Source: a virus
IMG/VR virus record: IMGVR_UViG_3300042887_003127
Span: 1-51,841 of that record
DNA: 51,841 nucleotides
Reading direction: 5' to 3' (one strand)
Position 1 is the stretch's first letter, and each line of letters starts with the position of its first letter. Made by a program: the position numbers and the translations under genes. The notes beneath the pieces were generated by a model, which did not search any database, was not told the DNA's origin, and saw nothing but the letters and a program-made list of their open reading frames with translations. This document shows positions 38,511 to 44,896 of the stretch, piece after piece.

Positions 38511-38532
38511 AAAGCCGGCAATTGCCGGCTTT
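38511..38532. terminator. Bidirectional terminator hairpin between convergent genes
   Basis: A perfect 22-base palindrome with arms AAAGCCGGC and GCCGGCTTT around AATT. It sits in the 56-base gap between the end of the adhesin gene (plus) and the end of thyX (minus). The T-rich end of each arm gives a short U run in either direction, so it can stop transcription from both sides. Confidence 0.8.
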
Positions 38533-38539
38533 GTTGTGA

Positions 38540-39307
38540 TTAGTGTTTGTAAAAATTAAAAAAGTGTTGATGCCATTTAAGTTTTTTAGGTTCAACAATT
38601 TCTTCTTTAATAGGTTCTAAAACTGGTTCTTCCTTATAAACAAAGTCATTTACCATTGGAAATACTGCGCTAATTGCTTGCGCACATGCTACAGCAACTT
38701 GTTTGTGTTCAAGCTGTGTATCCACGTTACTGCGCACTTGTATGTAGTGAATCCATGAGCGCAACGTCCCGTTAACATACACACGACTTTTAGTATTGCC
38801 TTCTGGAAGAACAACACGAGCTTGTTCTTTAGCAATCCCGTTGCTAATTGCCCATTCATATTGTGCTTTTGCTGAATTAATATGAGCTTCTTGTCTTAGA
38901 TGCCATTCGTCATTAATCGCCTCTTCTTCTGCAGTATTAATTGTAATTGAATTTTGACGATTTTTAGGATCTTGAAATCTAGCATCGCGTATTTCAAAAG
39001 ACAGATCGTTTGTTGGATCTGCATAGCGTTGACTAAACTCTTGGAATCTAAATGAAGCGTGACGTAGTAATTGACGTGCAATATCGCGGGTGGTATTAAT
39101 TTCTAAACACACATTAACCATTTCAAGCGGTGACCAATGTTTATGTTTAATTAAGTAGTTGATAAGTTTTTCTGAAGTTTCTGTATTAAACTGATTTGAC
39201 GGATTACTTACCCGAGCGCAAAACGCAATAAGTTCTTGTGCATCAGTAATTCCTAATTCAGCAAATTCTTCAGTTGGTTGAGAATATGATACTAATTTAA
39301 TGTTCAT
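38540..39307 (-). CDS. thyX: Flavin-dependent thymidylate synthase ThyX
   Basis: A 255-residue enzyme that makes dTMP from dUMP using methylene-tetrahydrofolate, FAD and NADPH. The ThyX signature region is present at residues 82-95: RHASFRFQEFSQRY. The canonical motif is RHRx7S; here the third position is Ala84 instead of Arg, while Arg82, His83, Ser92, Arg94 and Tyr95 remain. Downstream features also fit the family: KEQARVVLPEGNTKSRVYVNGTLRSWIHYIQVR. The last 40 residues after PMVNDFVYKE are a charged extension. The start overlaps the upstream gene's stop (ATGA). ThyX is common in marine T4-like phages and supports DNA synthesis during infection. Confidence 0.92.
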   Translation of the reverse strand: MNIKLVSYSQPTEEFAELGITDAQELIAFCARVSNPSNQFNTETSEKLINYLIKHKHWSPLEMVNVCLEINTTRDIARQLLRHASFRFQEFSQRYADPTNDLSFEIRDARFQDPKNRQNSITINTAEEEAINDEWHLRQEAHINSAKAQYEWAISNGIAKEQARVVLPEGNTKSRVYVNGTLRSWIHYIQVRSNVDTQLEHKQVAVACAQAISAVFPMVNDFVYKEEPVLEPIKEEIVEPKKLKWHQHFFNFYKH

Positions 39308-39624
39308 AATTTTTGTTTCTTTAAAAATTTATTGGTTAGTTTTTCTACATCTTTTTTTACTTTTGCTGCATCCAGTTTAAAATCTACATCGTCTATCTGT
39401 TCTTCATACGAATTTAACAATTCTGATAAACTCTGTTGAAAGCTATTCCATCCATCTTTTTTTATTTTAGTTGTTAATTTTATTTCCCAAGACTTATTAT
39501 CTTTAAAATTAATAACTACTGAATGCAAATAAAGAAGAGGTAACACATTAAGTGTTACCTCTTCAAATACTTCTGGCCAGTGTGCAACTACTTCTTTAGG
39601 AAGCGGTTTCGTCTGTTTTAACAA
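39304..39624 (-). CDS. Small protein upstream of thyX, TTG start, function unknown
   Basis: A 106-residue charged protein: a hydrophobic strand-rich N-terminal half (EVVAHWPEVFEEVTLNVLPLLYLHSVVINF) and a lysine-rich helical C-terminal half that may form a coiled coil. It begins with TTG at 39624, six to seven bases after an AAGG site, and overlaps the end of the upstream gene by 29 bases. It ends in the thyX start (ATGA). No ATG fits near the beginning, so TTG is the best start. A long perfect hairpin lies within codons 21-31. I recognise no family. Confidence 0.6.
   Translation of the reverse strand: MLKQTKPLPKEVVAHWPEVFEEVTLNVLPLLYLHSVVINFKDNKSWEIKLTTKIKKDGWNSFQQSLSELLNSYEEQIDDVDFKLDAAKVKKDVEKLTNKFLKKQKL
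39534..39564 (-). other. 13-bp perfect stem-loop inside a coding region, possible attenuator
   Basis: Arms GAAGAGGTAACAC and GTGTTACCTCTTC flank a 5-base loop. On the minus strand the 3' arm is followed by TTTATTTG, a moderate U-rich run. It lies inside the small gene just upstream of thyX, where it could end or slow part of the transcription or block a ribosome. Confidence 0.55.
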
Positions 39625-40261
39625 CTTTTTCCTTTTTTGCTGTAGTGGTAGTTACTACTTCTTCTGCTACAGTTTCAGTTTTAACTTTTTTAGCAGTTGG
39701 TACTAATTCTTCAGCCTGTCTACGTAAAGATGCAGCTTCTTTTGAAAGACGATCTGCTTCTGAACGATAGTGTTTAGCTTTTTGCTCGGGAGTCAATAGT
39801 TCAACAAGTGCCGCTTTTGCCTCAGCCGGAGTTTCTTTAACTACAGGTTTAGTAGGTTGTTCTATTTTAACTGTAGATTTAAGAGATAGCTCATCAACTG
39901 TAGTGCCACGTTGTTCTGCAATAACTTGATTTAGTTCAGACAACAAAATTGTGTACGAATTAGTTGGTAACATTTCAATTTGATCAGTTGAAACTTTAAC
40001 TAATCTATCTTGAGTGTGCAACGCAGCAAGCATGATACTGCCATCTGGAAAGTTAGTGCGTGCCATTGCTTCTGCAAATTCATACGAAGCCTGACCACTT
40101 GAACTTTCAACTAAGTTAATAAGTGCATCGTGATAGCTGTCTGGCAAATTTTCAGTAGGTACAATTAAGCAATTGTACGCATCGCCTGGTAGGGTGCGAT
40201 ATGCTACTATACATTTTTTGCCAGAAGCTTTAACTCTTCCAACATGTTTAAGTTCTGCCAT
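39596..40261 (-). CDS. Conserved phage protein with coiled-coil C-terminus, function unknown
   Basis: A 221-residue protein. The N-terminal 120 residues look like a folded domain (HVGRVKASGKKCIVAYRTLPGDAYNCLIVPTENLPDSYHDALINLVES, FPDGSIMLAALH), and similar sequences occur in marine T4-like phages by my recollection. Residues about 155-190 (TPEQKAKHYRSEADRLSKEAASLRRQAEEL) are a predicted coiled coil, followed by a low-complexity Lys/Thr/Glu/Val tail. It is directly adjacent to or overlapping both neighbours. A DNA- or capsid-associated role would be a guess. Confidence 0.65.
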   Translation of the reverse strand: MAELKHVGRVKASGKKCIVAYRTLPGDAYNCLIVPTENLPDSYHDALINLVESSSGQASYEFAEAMARTNFPDGSIMLAALHTQDRLVKVSTDQIEMLPTNSYTILLSELNQVIAEQRGTTVDELSLKSTVKIEQPTKPVVKETPAEAKAALVELLTPEQKAKHYRSEADRLSKEAASLRRQAEELVPTAKKVKTETVAEEVVTTTTAKKEKVVKTDETAS

Positions 40262-40500
40262 TATTGAGCACCTTGCGCTGCTTTAGCTTGATCAGTAACT
40301 GCTGTTAAAAATGTATCCAATTTTGTATATGTTTGTCCTACAGCAACCATTTCATTTGGTTTAAATGCACCACGTGAACTTGCAATGTCAATAATAGTTT
40401 TTAACGCATTTAAATCGTTAATAGTAAGATCAGCACCTGCTTGTTCTTGAGTTGCTTCTGCTGCGGTTTCTTGTACTGCTTCTTGTGTAGTTTCGGTCAT
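40261..40500 (-). CDS. Small acidic conserved phage protein, function unknown
   Basis: A 79-residue protein starting MTETTQEAVQ. The first 25 residues are rich in Glu, Thr and Gln; the rest (LTINDLNALKTIIDIASSRGAFKPNEMVAVGQTYTKLDTFLTAV) is helical and looks conserved. The reading frame extends 19 codons further upstream, but I start at 40500 because the AGAGG ribosome-binding site lies just before it and the extra residues would lie over the end of the previous gene. It abuts the following 221-residue gene, suggesting they are co-translated. No enzyme motif. Confidence 0.7.
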   Translation of the reverse strand: MTETTQEAVQETAAEATQEQAGADLTINDLNALKTIIDIASSRGAFKPNEMVAVGQTYTKLDTFLTAVTDQAKAAQGAQ

Positions 40501-40532
40501 GTTATTTTCCTCTGTTAGTGTAATATAATTAA

Positions 40533-40820
40533 TTATCTTGAATGTAAATATGGGCATGCAATTGTGAAAAAGCTAAGTTCTTTTTCTGATTCAAACCCAA
40601 TTGTAATGTTGTAAACAATAGCGTTATTACTATCTAATGAAATTCCTTTTCCAATGTAGTATCTGCTATTTAAGTTTTTAGTAATCCATTCATTAATAAA
40701 TTCGAGTAAATCCGTTCTTGATTTATTAATAGTAAAGTATTCAAAATGCGGACAAGCAAAATCTACTCTCCGCATTTTAAAATAATCTAATGGATTAGGT
40801 TTTCCATTTTTTAGTGCCAT
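40533..40820 (-). CDS. Hypothetical protein, 95 residues
   Basis: A soluble alpha/beta protein (DYFKMRRVDFACPHFEYFTINKSRTDLLEFINEWITKN, then IVYNITIGFESEKELSFFTIACP). Cys24 and Cys90 occur in similar ACP contexts, possibly paired. Its start directly follows the stop of the VWA gene, with AAAGG before the ATG, so it is probably expressed with it. I do not recognise the family. Confidence 0.6.
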   Translation of the reverse strand: MALKNGKPNPLDYFKMRRVDFACPHFEYFTINKSRTDLLEFINEWITKNLNSRYYIGKGISLDSNNAIVYNITIGFESEKELSFFTIACPYLHSR

Positions 40821-41999
40821 TTATGCCTTTTCTTTTGAAAACTCGTAATAGCAAGTTTCACCAAATGGGGCTACGATTGTATCATTACCGTGTATAATAA
40901 ACACAGTATCGCAATACGACTCATCGCCCCAGCTTCCAAAAGGATACCCATCAGTAAAACATAGGAACTTTTTAGGATTAATGTCATTTTCTTTCATATA
41001 TTCCCAGTTAGCATCAAAGTCAGTACCACCGCCACCTTTTGGTTGATACTCATCAAACTCGCTTATAGTATAACCAGTAAATGATGCCTCGTTATAAACT
41101 TGTGTATCAAAGCACCATAACTTAATGCTAAAGTCCTGATACTCTTGCATGATGCCTTTAATCTCACTTAAGAAATCTCTAGCTTGATCATCGCCAATTG
41201 ACCCTGACATATCAATTGCAACACAGATATCAATTGTTTCGTCATAGTTAGTACCTGGCAAAATTGCATTCATGTGCCAACCTTTTCTGTTAGGACGCAT
41301 AAACGAAAAGTCATTTTTAAGAGTACTTTGTATTTGCTGACGTAAAATCTCACGCCAGTTCATTTTAGACTCAGTAAGATCTTTAATTAAACGTGCAATA
41401 CTAGCTGGAGTATTACCTGCACCTGCTGCTTGTGCTGCAGTCATTGTAGCTTCACGAATTTCATCACGAATCTTTTTCAATTCTTCTTTACTGTATGATG
41501 GACGACCGTTTGACCCTGAACTTTCCCAGTCAATATGTTCGTCAAGCATCTCACCAATTTTAGAAAGTGAATCTTCATCGTGATCTTCTAGTAACTTATC
41601 ATATATCTCTTCAGAACCCATACCGTAATAGTTAGTGTCGTGGAAGATTTTAATAACAGGCGGAACTTCGCCAATCTTATCACGAATTAACTGACCATTT
41701 ACATTATAGTCACATGCAATATTAAAGATTTTAGGATTGCGACCATCACGACGTGACATGTGATCAAAAACGTTGTGTAGGATTTCATGACCAATAACAA
41801 ATTCAATTTGTTTTACAGTTAACGGTTCAAAGAACTCACGATTATAAAAGATATGACGACCGTCAGTTGCTGCAGTTGGACACCAGTCGGATCCGTCTAC
41901 AATTTTTAAACGTGTTGCCATAGTACCAAAGAAAGGATGGCGTAATAGTAAGCCTACGCGAGCTACGATAATTTTATCAACAATTGAATCTAAAGCCAT
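40821..41999 (-). CDS. Metallopeptidase-like plus VWA domain protein, MoxR partner
   Basis: A 392-residue two-domain protein. Residues 71-80 read HEILHNVFDH, an HExxHxxxxH zinc motif, followed by NIACDYNVNGQLI as in DUF2201-type metallopeptidase-like proteins. Residues about 258-392 form a von Willebrand A domain with the MIDAS signature DMSGS (Asp263, Ser265, Ser267) and GGGGTDFD. Such proteins usually work with a MoxR-type AAA+ ATPase, and one lies immediately upstream (42070-43161). The combination suggests a chaperone or remodelling machine, possibly with protease activity. The gene has its own strong promoter and an AGGAG site six bases before ATG. The leader holds a three-codon reading frame ATG CAG GAG TAA that covers the ribosome-binding site. 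Confidence 0.85.
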   Translation of the reverse strand: MALDSIVDKIIVARVGLLLRHPFFGTMATRLKIVDGSDWCPTAATDGRHIFYNREFFEPLTVKQIEFVIGHEILHNVFDHMSRRDGRNPKIFNIACDYNVNGQLIRDKIGEVPPVIKIFHDTNYYGMGSEEIYDKLLEDHDEDSLSKIGEMLDEHIDWESSGSNGRPSYSKEELKKIRDEIREATMTAAQAAGAGNTPASIARLIKDLTESKMNWREILRQQIQSTLKNDFSFMRPNRKGWHMNAILPGTNYDETIDICVAIDMSGSIGDDQARDFLSEIKGIMQEYQDFSIKLWCFDTQVYNEASFTGYTISEFDEYQPKGGGGTDFDANWEYMKENDINPKKFLCFTDGYPFGSWGDESYCDTVFIIHGNDTIVAPFGETCYYEFSKEKA

Positions 42000-42029
42000 G
42001 AATTACTCCTGCATAATTATAAAGTACAA

Positions 42030-42058
42030 AGTATAACACCGCCTTGCGGCGGTGTCAA
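42030..42058 (-). promoter_or_regulatory. Sigma70-type promoter with palindromic spacer before the VWA gene
   Basis: On the minus strand TTGACA (42058-42053) and TATACT (42035-42030) are 17 bp apart. The spacer and the end of the -35 form an inverted repeat, ACACCGCC and GGCGGTGT around GCAA. The same bases as RNA make an 8-bp hairpin with a GNRA loop at the end of the upstream transcript. It may be an operator, a processing or stabilising hairpin, or both. Confidence 0.75.
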
Positions 42059-42069
42059 CTGTTTTGGTA

Positions 42070-43161
42070 TTACTGACCGCTTGCAGCAGTAATGTATTTG
42101 CCGTACTTGCTGTGGAAATCATCAAAGCACGCAATGTCGTCTGGATCAATTTGCAATTTGTATGAGCATAACGCAAGTTTAGTACCCATAATTGCAATTT
42201 CAGTTTCAAAGTTGTTCATCATAAACAAAAAGTAATTGTTCATTGCTGTGTTTTTGTTAGCAGCCTTTTTATTGAAAAGTTCTTTCAACTCATAGCACAT
42301 ACTAACAGTTAGTGAATACATTGCTGAAATCTCTTTAGTTTCACAATGTGTAATTTTACCCTCAAGTACAGCGCGTGGATCAGGAAGTTTACTTGAAAAC
42401 TGTCTGTGTGCCATAAATTTAATAGCAAGCCCTTCACCAATTGAACCAGCAACTAAGTCAGCTAGTGTGTCTGAGTCAGTATCGCCGTCTGTTAACAACT
42501 CGCTAACAAAGCTCCATGAACGTGGTGTAGCAAACGCTCTATCTGCTGATTTTGAATCAAAAGTGTATAAATCACTTTTGCAAGCAGTTAAATAACCAAC
42601 AACATCTGGATGTACATTGTTGTCTGTGGCCCATTCAAAGTAGTCATCCCATTCAACAGCCATTTCTAAGTGGATAAATCTGTTAGCTAATGGAGCTGGC
42701 ATACGATAAGTAACACCTTTGTCTGTTTCTCTGTTACCAGCAGCAACAATAACAACGTTGTCTGGTAATTCGTACTGACCTACGCGACGGTTTAAAATAA
42801 GCTGATAAGCAGCAGCCTGTACACTCGGTGCAGCAGAATTCATCTCATCTAAGAACAAAATAATCATTTTGTGTTTTTCAGCAAATGATTTGCTTGGTAA
42901 CTCTGATGGTGGAGCCCATACCATTGTTTGATCTACTGAGTCAAAGTATGGAATACCTTTGATGTCTGTTGGTTCCCATAAACTTAAACGCACGTCAGTA
43001 ACATGAGCATTTAACTCGGTACCAAGTTGTTTAATAATATCTGATTTACCAATTCCTGGAGGTCCCCAAATAAACAATGGACGTTTGCTGCTAAATGCTT
43101 TGCGTAAAGATTTTTTAGCGCCTTTTGGCCCGACTGTACGTGATGCGATGTTGTTGCTCAT
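42070..43161 (-). CDS. MoxR/CobS-like AAA+ ATPase
   Basis: A 363-residue ATPase. Walker A GPPGIGKS is at 33-40, Walker B LFLDEMN at 102-108, sensor-1 AAGNRE at 140-145, and the arginine-containing NRFIHLE at 160-166. The sequence between them (DIKGIPYFD, PSVQAAAYQLILNRRVG) is typical of the MoxR/CobS clade. Marine T4-like phages often carry a gene labelled cobS; this one pairs with a VWA-metallopeptidase rather than with cobalamin genes, so a MoxR-type remodelling ATPase is the better name. It is preceded by a strong promoter and a leader of about 90 bases with GAGGT before ATG. Hexamer formation and VWA partnership are inferred from the family. Confidence 0.88.
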   Translation of the reverse strand: MSNNIASRTVGPKGAKKSLRKAFSSKRPLFIWGPPGIGKSDIIKQLGTELNAHVTDVRLSLWEPTDIKGIPYFDSVDQTMVWAPPSELPSKSFAEKHKMIILFLDEMNSAAPSVQAAAYQLILNRRVGQYELPDNVVIVAAGNRETDKGVTYRMPAPLANRFIHLEMAVEWDDYFEWATDNNVHPDVVGYLTACKSDLYTFDSKSADRAFATPRSWSFVSELLTDGDTDSDTLADLVAGSIGEGLAIKFMAHRQFSSKLPDPRAVLEGKITHCETKEISAMYSLTVSMCYELKELFNKKAANKNTAMNNYFLFMMNNFETEIAIMGTKLALCSYKLQIDPDDIACFDDFHSKYGKYITAASGQ

Positions 43162-43256
43162 AAATTATTACCTCATAGGTTAGTAAAAAAGAAAAAGTAA
43201 ATTAAATAACTTGTAGCAGTGTTAATATGTTGTGTTGCTAACAAACTATGTAGCAT

Positions 43257-43284
43257 ATTATACAGTATTTTTAGCAAACGTCAA
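43257..43284 (-). promoter_or_regulatory. Sigma70-type promoter for the MoxR-like gene
   Basis: On the minus strand TTGACG (43284-43279), 16 bp, TATAAT (43262-43257). Predicted start near 43250 gives an untranslated leader of about 90 bases. It lies in the 136-base gap between 43162 and 43297; the rest of that gap shows nothing recognisable. Confidence 0.75.
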
Positions 43285-43297
43285 GACTTATTTTTAA

Positions 43298-43681
43298 TTA
43301 AGAAGTTCGTTCTTTCATTGCTTTCGCTAATCCAAATCGTCGTATGTCATCTGAAAAGAAATATAGTTCAACGCATTTGCGTTCTGAGAACACTGTTATA
43401 CTTTTATATGTTAAGTAATAAGGACAATCTAAATACCGTTCTAAGAACACAATAGTCTGCGGACTTATCTCAATTGTATCTGTAAATGGGATTTCGTATG
43501 ATTTGAGTTCTAATGTGTTAGTTAAAAACTCAAACCCATCTTCACTTAACCTGTAAGCAGTTTGTTTTCCTACACGCGAGGATTGCCACCATTTGCGAGA
43601 GTATAGTTTTACGTTAGTGTCGTCAGAACACTTTCCCCATTGGTCTAAAAATATGCGTGTTAGTGTGTCGCGTAGAATCAT
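43298..43681 (-). CDS. Hypothetical phage protein, 127 residues
   Basis: A basic, aromatic-rich protein with RKWWQSSRVGKQTAYRLSEDGFEFL near residues 29-53 and SPQTIVFLERYLDCPYYLT near 73-91. The first part looks like a small winged-helix-like or DNA-contacting segment (YRLSEDGFEFL is a typical wing-type pattern), but that is only an impression. It overlaps the preceding gene by ATGA and ends just before the MoxR promoter. No catalytic motif is visible. Related small proteins exist in marine T4-like phages by my recollection. Confidence 0.65.
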   Translation of the reverse strand: MILRDTLTRIFLDQWGKCSDDTNVKLYSRKWWQSSRVGKQTAYRLSEDGFEFLTNTLELKSYEIPFTDTIEISPQTIVFLERYLDCPYYLTYKSITVFSERKCVELYFFSDDIRRFGLAKAMKERTS

Positions 43682-43953
43682 CGCACTGTAACCCCTTTAG
43701 TTAGCTTTACAACAGCGAAGTCGCTGCATTTAAATGTAGTGTTTAGCTTTTCTGCTAAGTTGTGTGCATGACCTGGATTTGAAAAAGACGATTTTTTATA
43801 TTTAGAACCGAGTTGTTTTGAAGTTGTCTTTAAATTAAATGGTTCGTCTTTATAAACAACCGCCCAAATAGCATCTGCTTCTAATATTTGATCTAATTGA
43901 AGTGTGTTCGGGTCAAGATTTTCTAATAATACACGTGGTTTGGGTCGAGACAT
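43678..43953 (-). CDS. Conserved small phage protein, 91 residues
   Basis: The start MSRPKPRVLLE and the central KKSSFSNPGHAHNLAEKLNTTFKCSDFAVVKL resemble a small conserved protein family of T4-like marine phages of unknown function. It is basic (many Lys residues), suggesting nucleic-acid binding as one option. It has a very strong ribosome-binding site (AGGAGG) and a late-type promoter octamer 24 bases upstream, and overlaps the next gene by ATGA. Confidence 0.7.
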   Translation of the reverse strand: MSRPKPRVLLENLDPNTLQLDQILEADAIWAVVYKDEPFNLKTTSKQLGSKYKKSSFSNPGHAHNLAEKLNTTFKCSDFAVVKLTKGVTVR

Positions 43954-43976
43954 GAGGTCCTCCTATTAACTACGTG

Positions 43977-43984
43977 TATTTATC
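43977..43984 (-). promoter_or_regulatory. Late promoter-like GATAAATA inside the minus-strand operon
   Basis: On the minus strand GATAAATA is followed by CACG, between the gene ending at 43986 and the ATG at 43953. It fits the late pattern. It overlaps none of the coding sequence start and would add late expression to 43298-43953. Confidence 0.5.
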
Positions 43985-43985
43985 G

Positions 43986-44234
43986 TTAGTTGCCTTCGCT
44001 AAATCCGCCACCATCCATAGTTATGTTTACTATTTCAGGAGAAGATGGATTACGTAATTCAATAAGTAGCGCAATGTTATCTTGATTAAGCTGATCTAAA
44101 ATCTCAGTTAGTGCTAAGTTAAGTAATCTAGCTTGTTGAACTGGAATTTTAACTTCTTTTTGTTGAGAAAGCTCAGTTGCACGTAACAACTGAGCAAATT
44201 GTGTTATTGGTGTTAAATTAATCTGATTTTGCAT
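43986..44234 (-). CDS. Hypothetical protein, 82 residues
   Basis: A mostly helical protein (ITQFAQLLRATELSQQKEVKIPVQQARLLNLALTEILDQLNQDNIALLIELRN) with a short flexible end, MDGGGFSEGN. No motif is recognised. It overlaps the end of the previous gene by 17 bases and lacks a strong ribosome-binding site, so it probably depends on translational coupling. The Gln-rich helices suggest an oligomeric or accessory protein. Confidence 0.6.
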   Translation of the reverse strand: MQNQINLTPITQFAQLLRATELSQQKEVKIPVQQARLLNLALTEILDQLNQDNIALLIELRNPSSPEIVNITMDGGGFSEGN

Positions 44235-44700
44235 TAGTTAGTACCATTTTCATTTCTAATTCCGTTTTAAACGGACCTTTGTGATCATTGCGTTCTATAG
44301 TAATTACTTTAGGACAGAAGCTTTTAACCCATCCTTTTTCAAATTTAATAGTATAATATCCGGCGCAGTACAGACTTTTACTTTGATCACTTTTAGTAAA
44401 CAGTGGTAACTTGCGTCTAACGTCGTATATAGCGTTATACGGTTTACAACTAGTCGGATATCCATAACACTCATTTGTTTCAACCGCAGACACTTTTATA
44501 TTATGTTTAGTTAAGAAGAAATCAGATCCAAATTGATTAGTTATTTCTTCTTTTTTATTAAACAGTATCTCACCGTCTATATTACTTAACACATATTTGT
44601 TTTCTTTTTTATGCAGTGTAGCAACTTTTAAACCGTCTTGTTCAACAATCCAAAATTTGCCATCAATAATAGGTTTAGCGTGTAATTCAATTTCTACCAT
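44218..44700 (-). CDS. Conserved phage protein, 160 residues, function unknown
   Basis: A beta-rich protein. The stretch YNAIYDVRRKLPLFTKSDQSKSLYCAGYYTIKF followed by W-x5-FCPKVITIERNDHKGPFKTELEM is a pattern I recall from conserved but uncharacterised proteins of T4-like marine phages. Cysteines near ECYGYPTSCKP, YCAGYY and FCPK could bind a metal, though spacing does not match a named zinc finger. It overlaps both neighbours by a few bases and is part of the operon that runs toward the exonuclease gene's 3' side. Confidence 0.68.
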   Translation of the reverse strand: MVEIELHAKPIIDGKFWIVEQDGLKVATLHKKENKYVLSNIDGEILFNKKEEITNQFGSDFFLTKHNIKVSAVETNECYGYPTSCKPYNAIYDVRRKLPLFTKSDQSKSLYCAGYYTIKFEKGWVKSFCPKVITIERNDHKGPFKTELEMKMVLTNAKSD

Positions 44701-44894
44701 TGATCTACACCTGTAATTTCAACAGTTTGAGTAGTAGCAACACCGTTTACTACGTATGGGAATGAAATATTTAATATGTAACCAATACCGCTATTGTTAT
44801 CATACCCTACATCAATCTTTTCTACATCTGGAAACTTGTCTAGTACTGCTAATATTTCAATTAGTTCTTCTTTTAGTATTGTAATCTTTTTCAT
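44694..44894 (-). CDS. Hypothetical protein, 66 residues
   Basis: A short acidic protein: a helix (ILKEELIEILAVLDKFPDVEKIDV), then strands (GIGYILNISFPYVVNGVATTQTVEITGV). It fits tightly between the exonuclease gene (two bases away) and the next gene (seven-base overlap), which supports it being real. No function can be read from it. Confidence 0.6.
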   Translation of the reverse strand: MKKITILKEELIEILAVLDKFPDVEKIDVGYDNNSGIGYILNISFPYVVNGVATTQTVEITGVDQW

Positions 44895-44896
44895 AA

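Noticed and set aside
40501-40557. A 19-codon N-terminal extension of the 79-residue acidic protein
   Set aside because: It overlaps the end of the upstream gene, and the inner ATG has the good AGAGG ribosome-binding site.
40500-40560. A possible promoter (TTTACA, 15 bp, TATATT, minus strand) before the 79-residue gene
   Set aside because: Spacing and match are poor in a very AT-rich stretch, so it cannot be told from chance.
42070-43161. Naming the AAA+ ATPase CobS as a cobalamin gene
   Set aside because: It has the general MoxR/CobS motifs, but the partner is a metallopeptidase-VWA protein and no other cobalamin gene is present, so a neutral MoxR-like name is safer.
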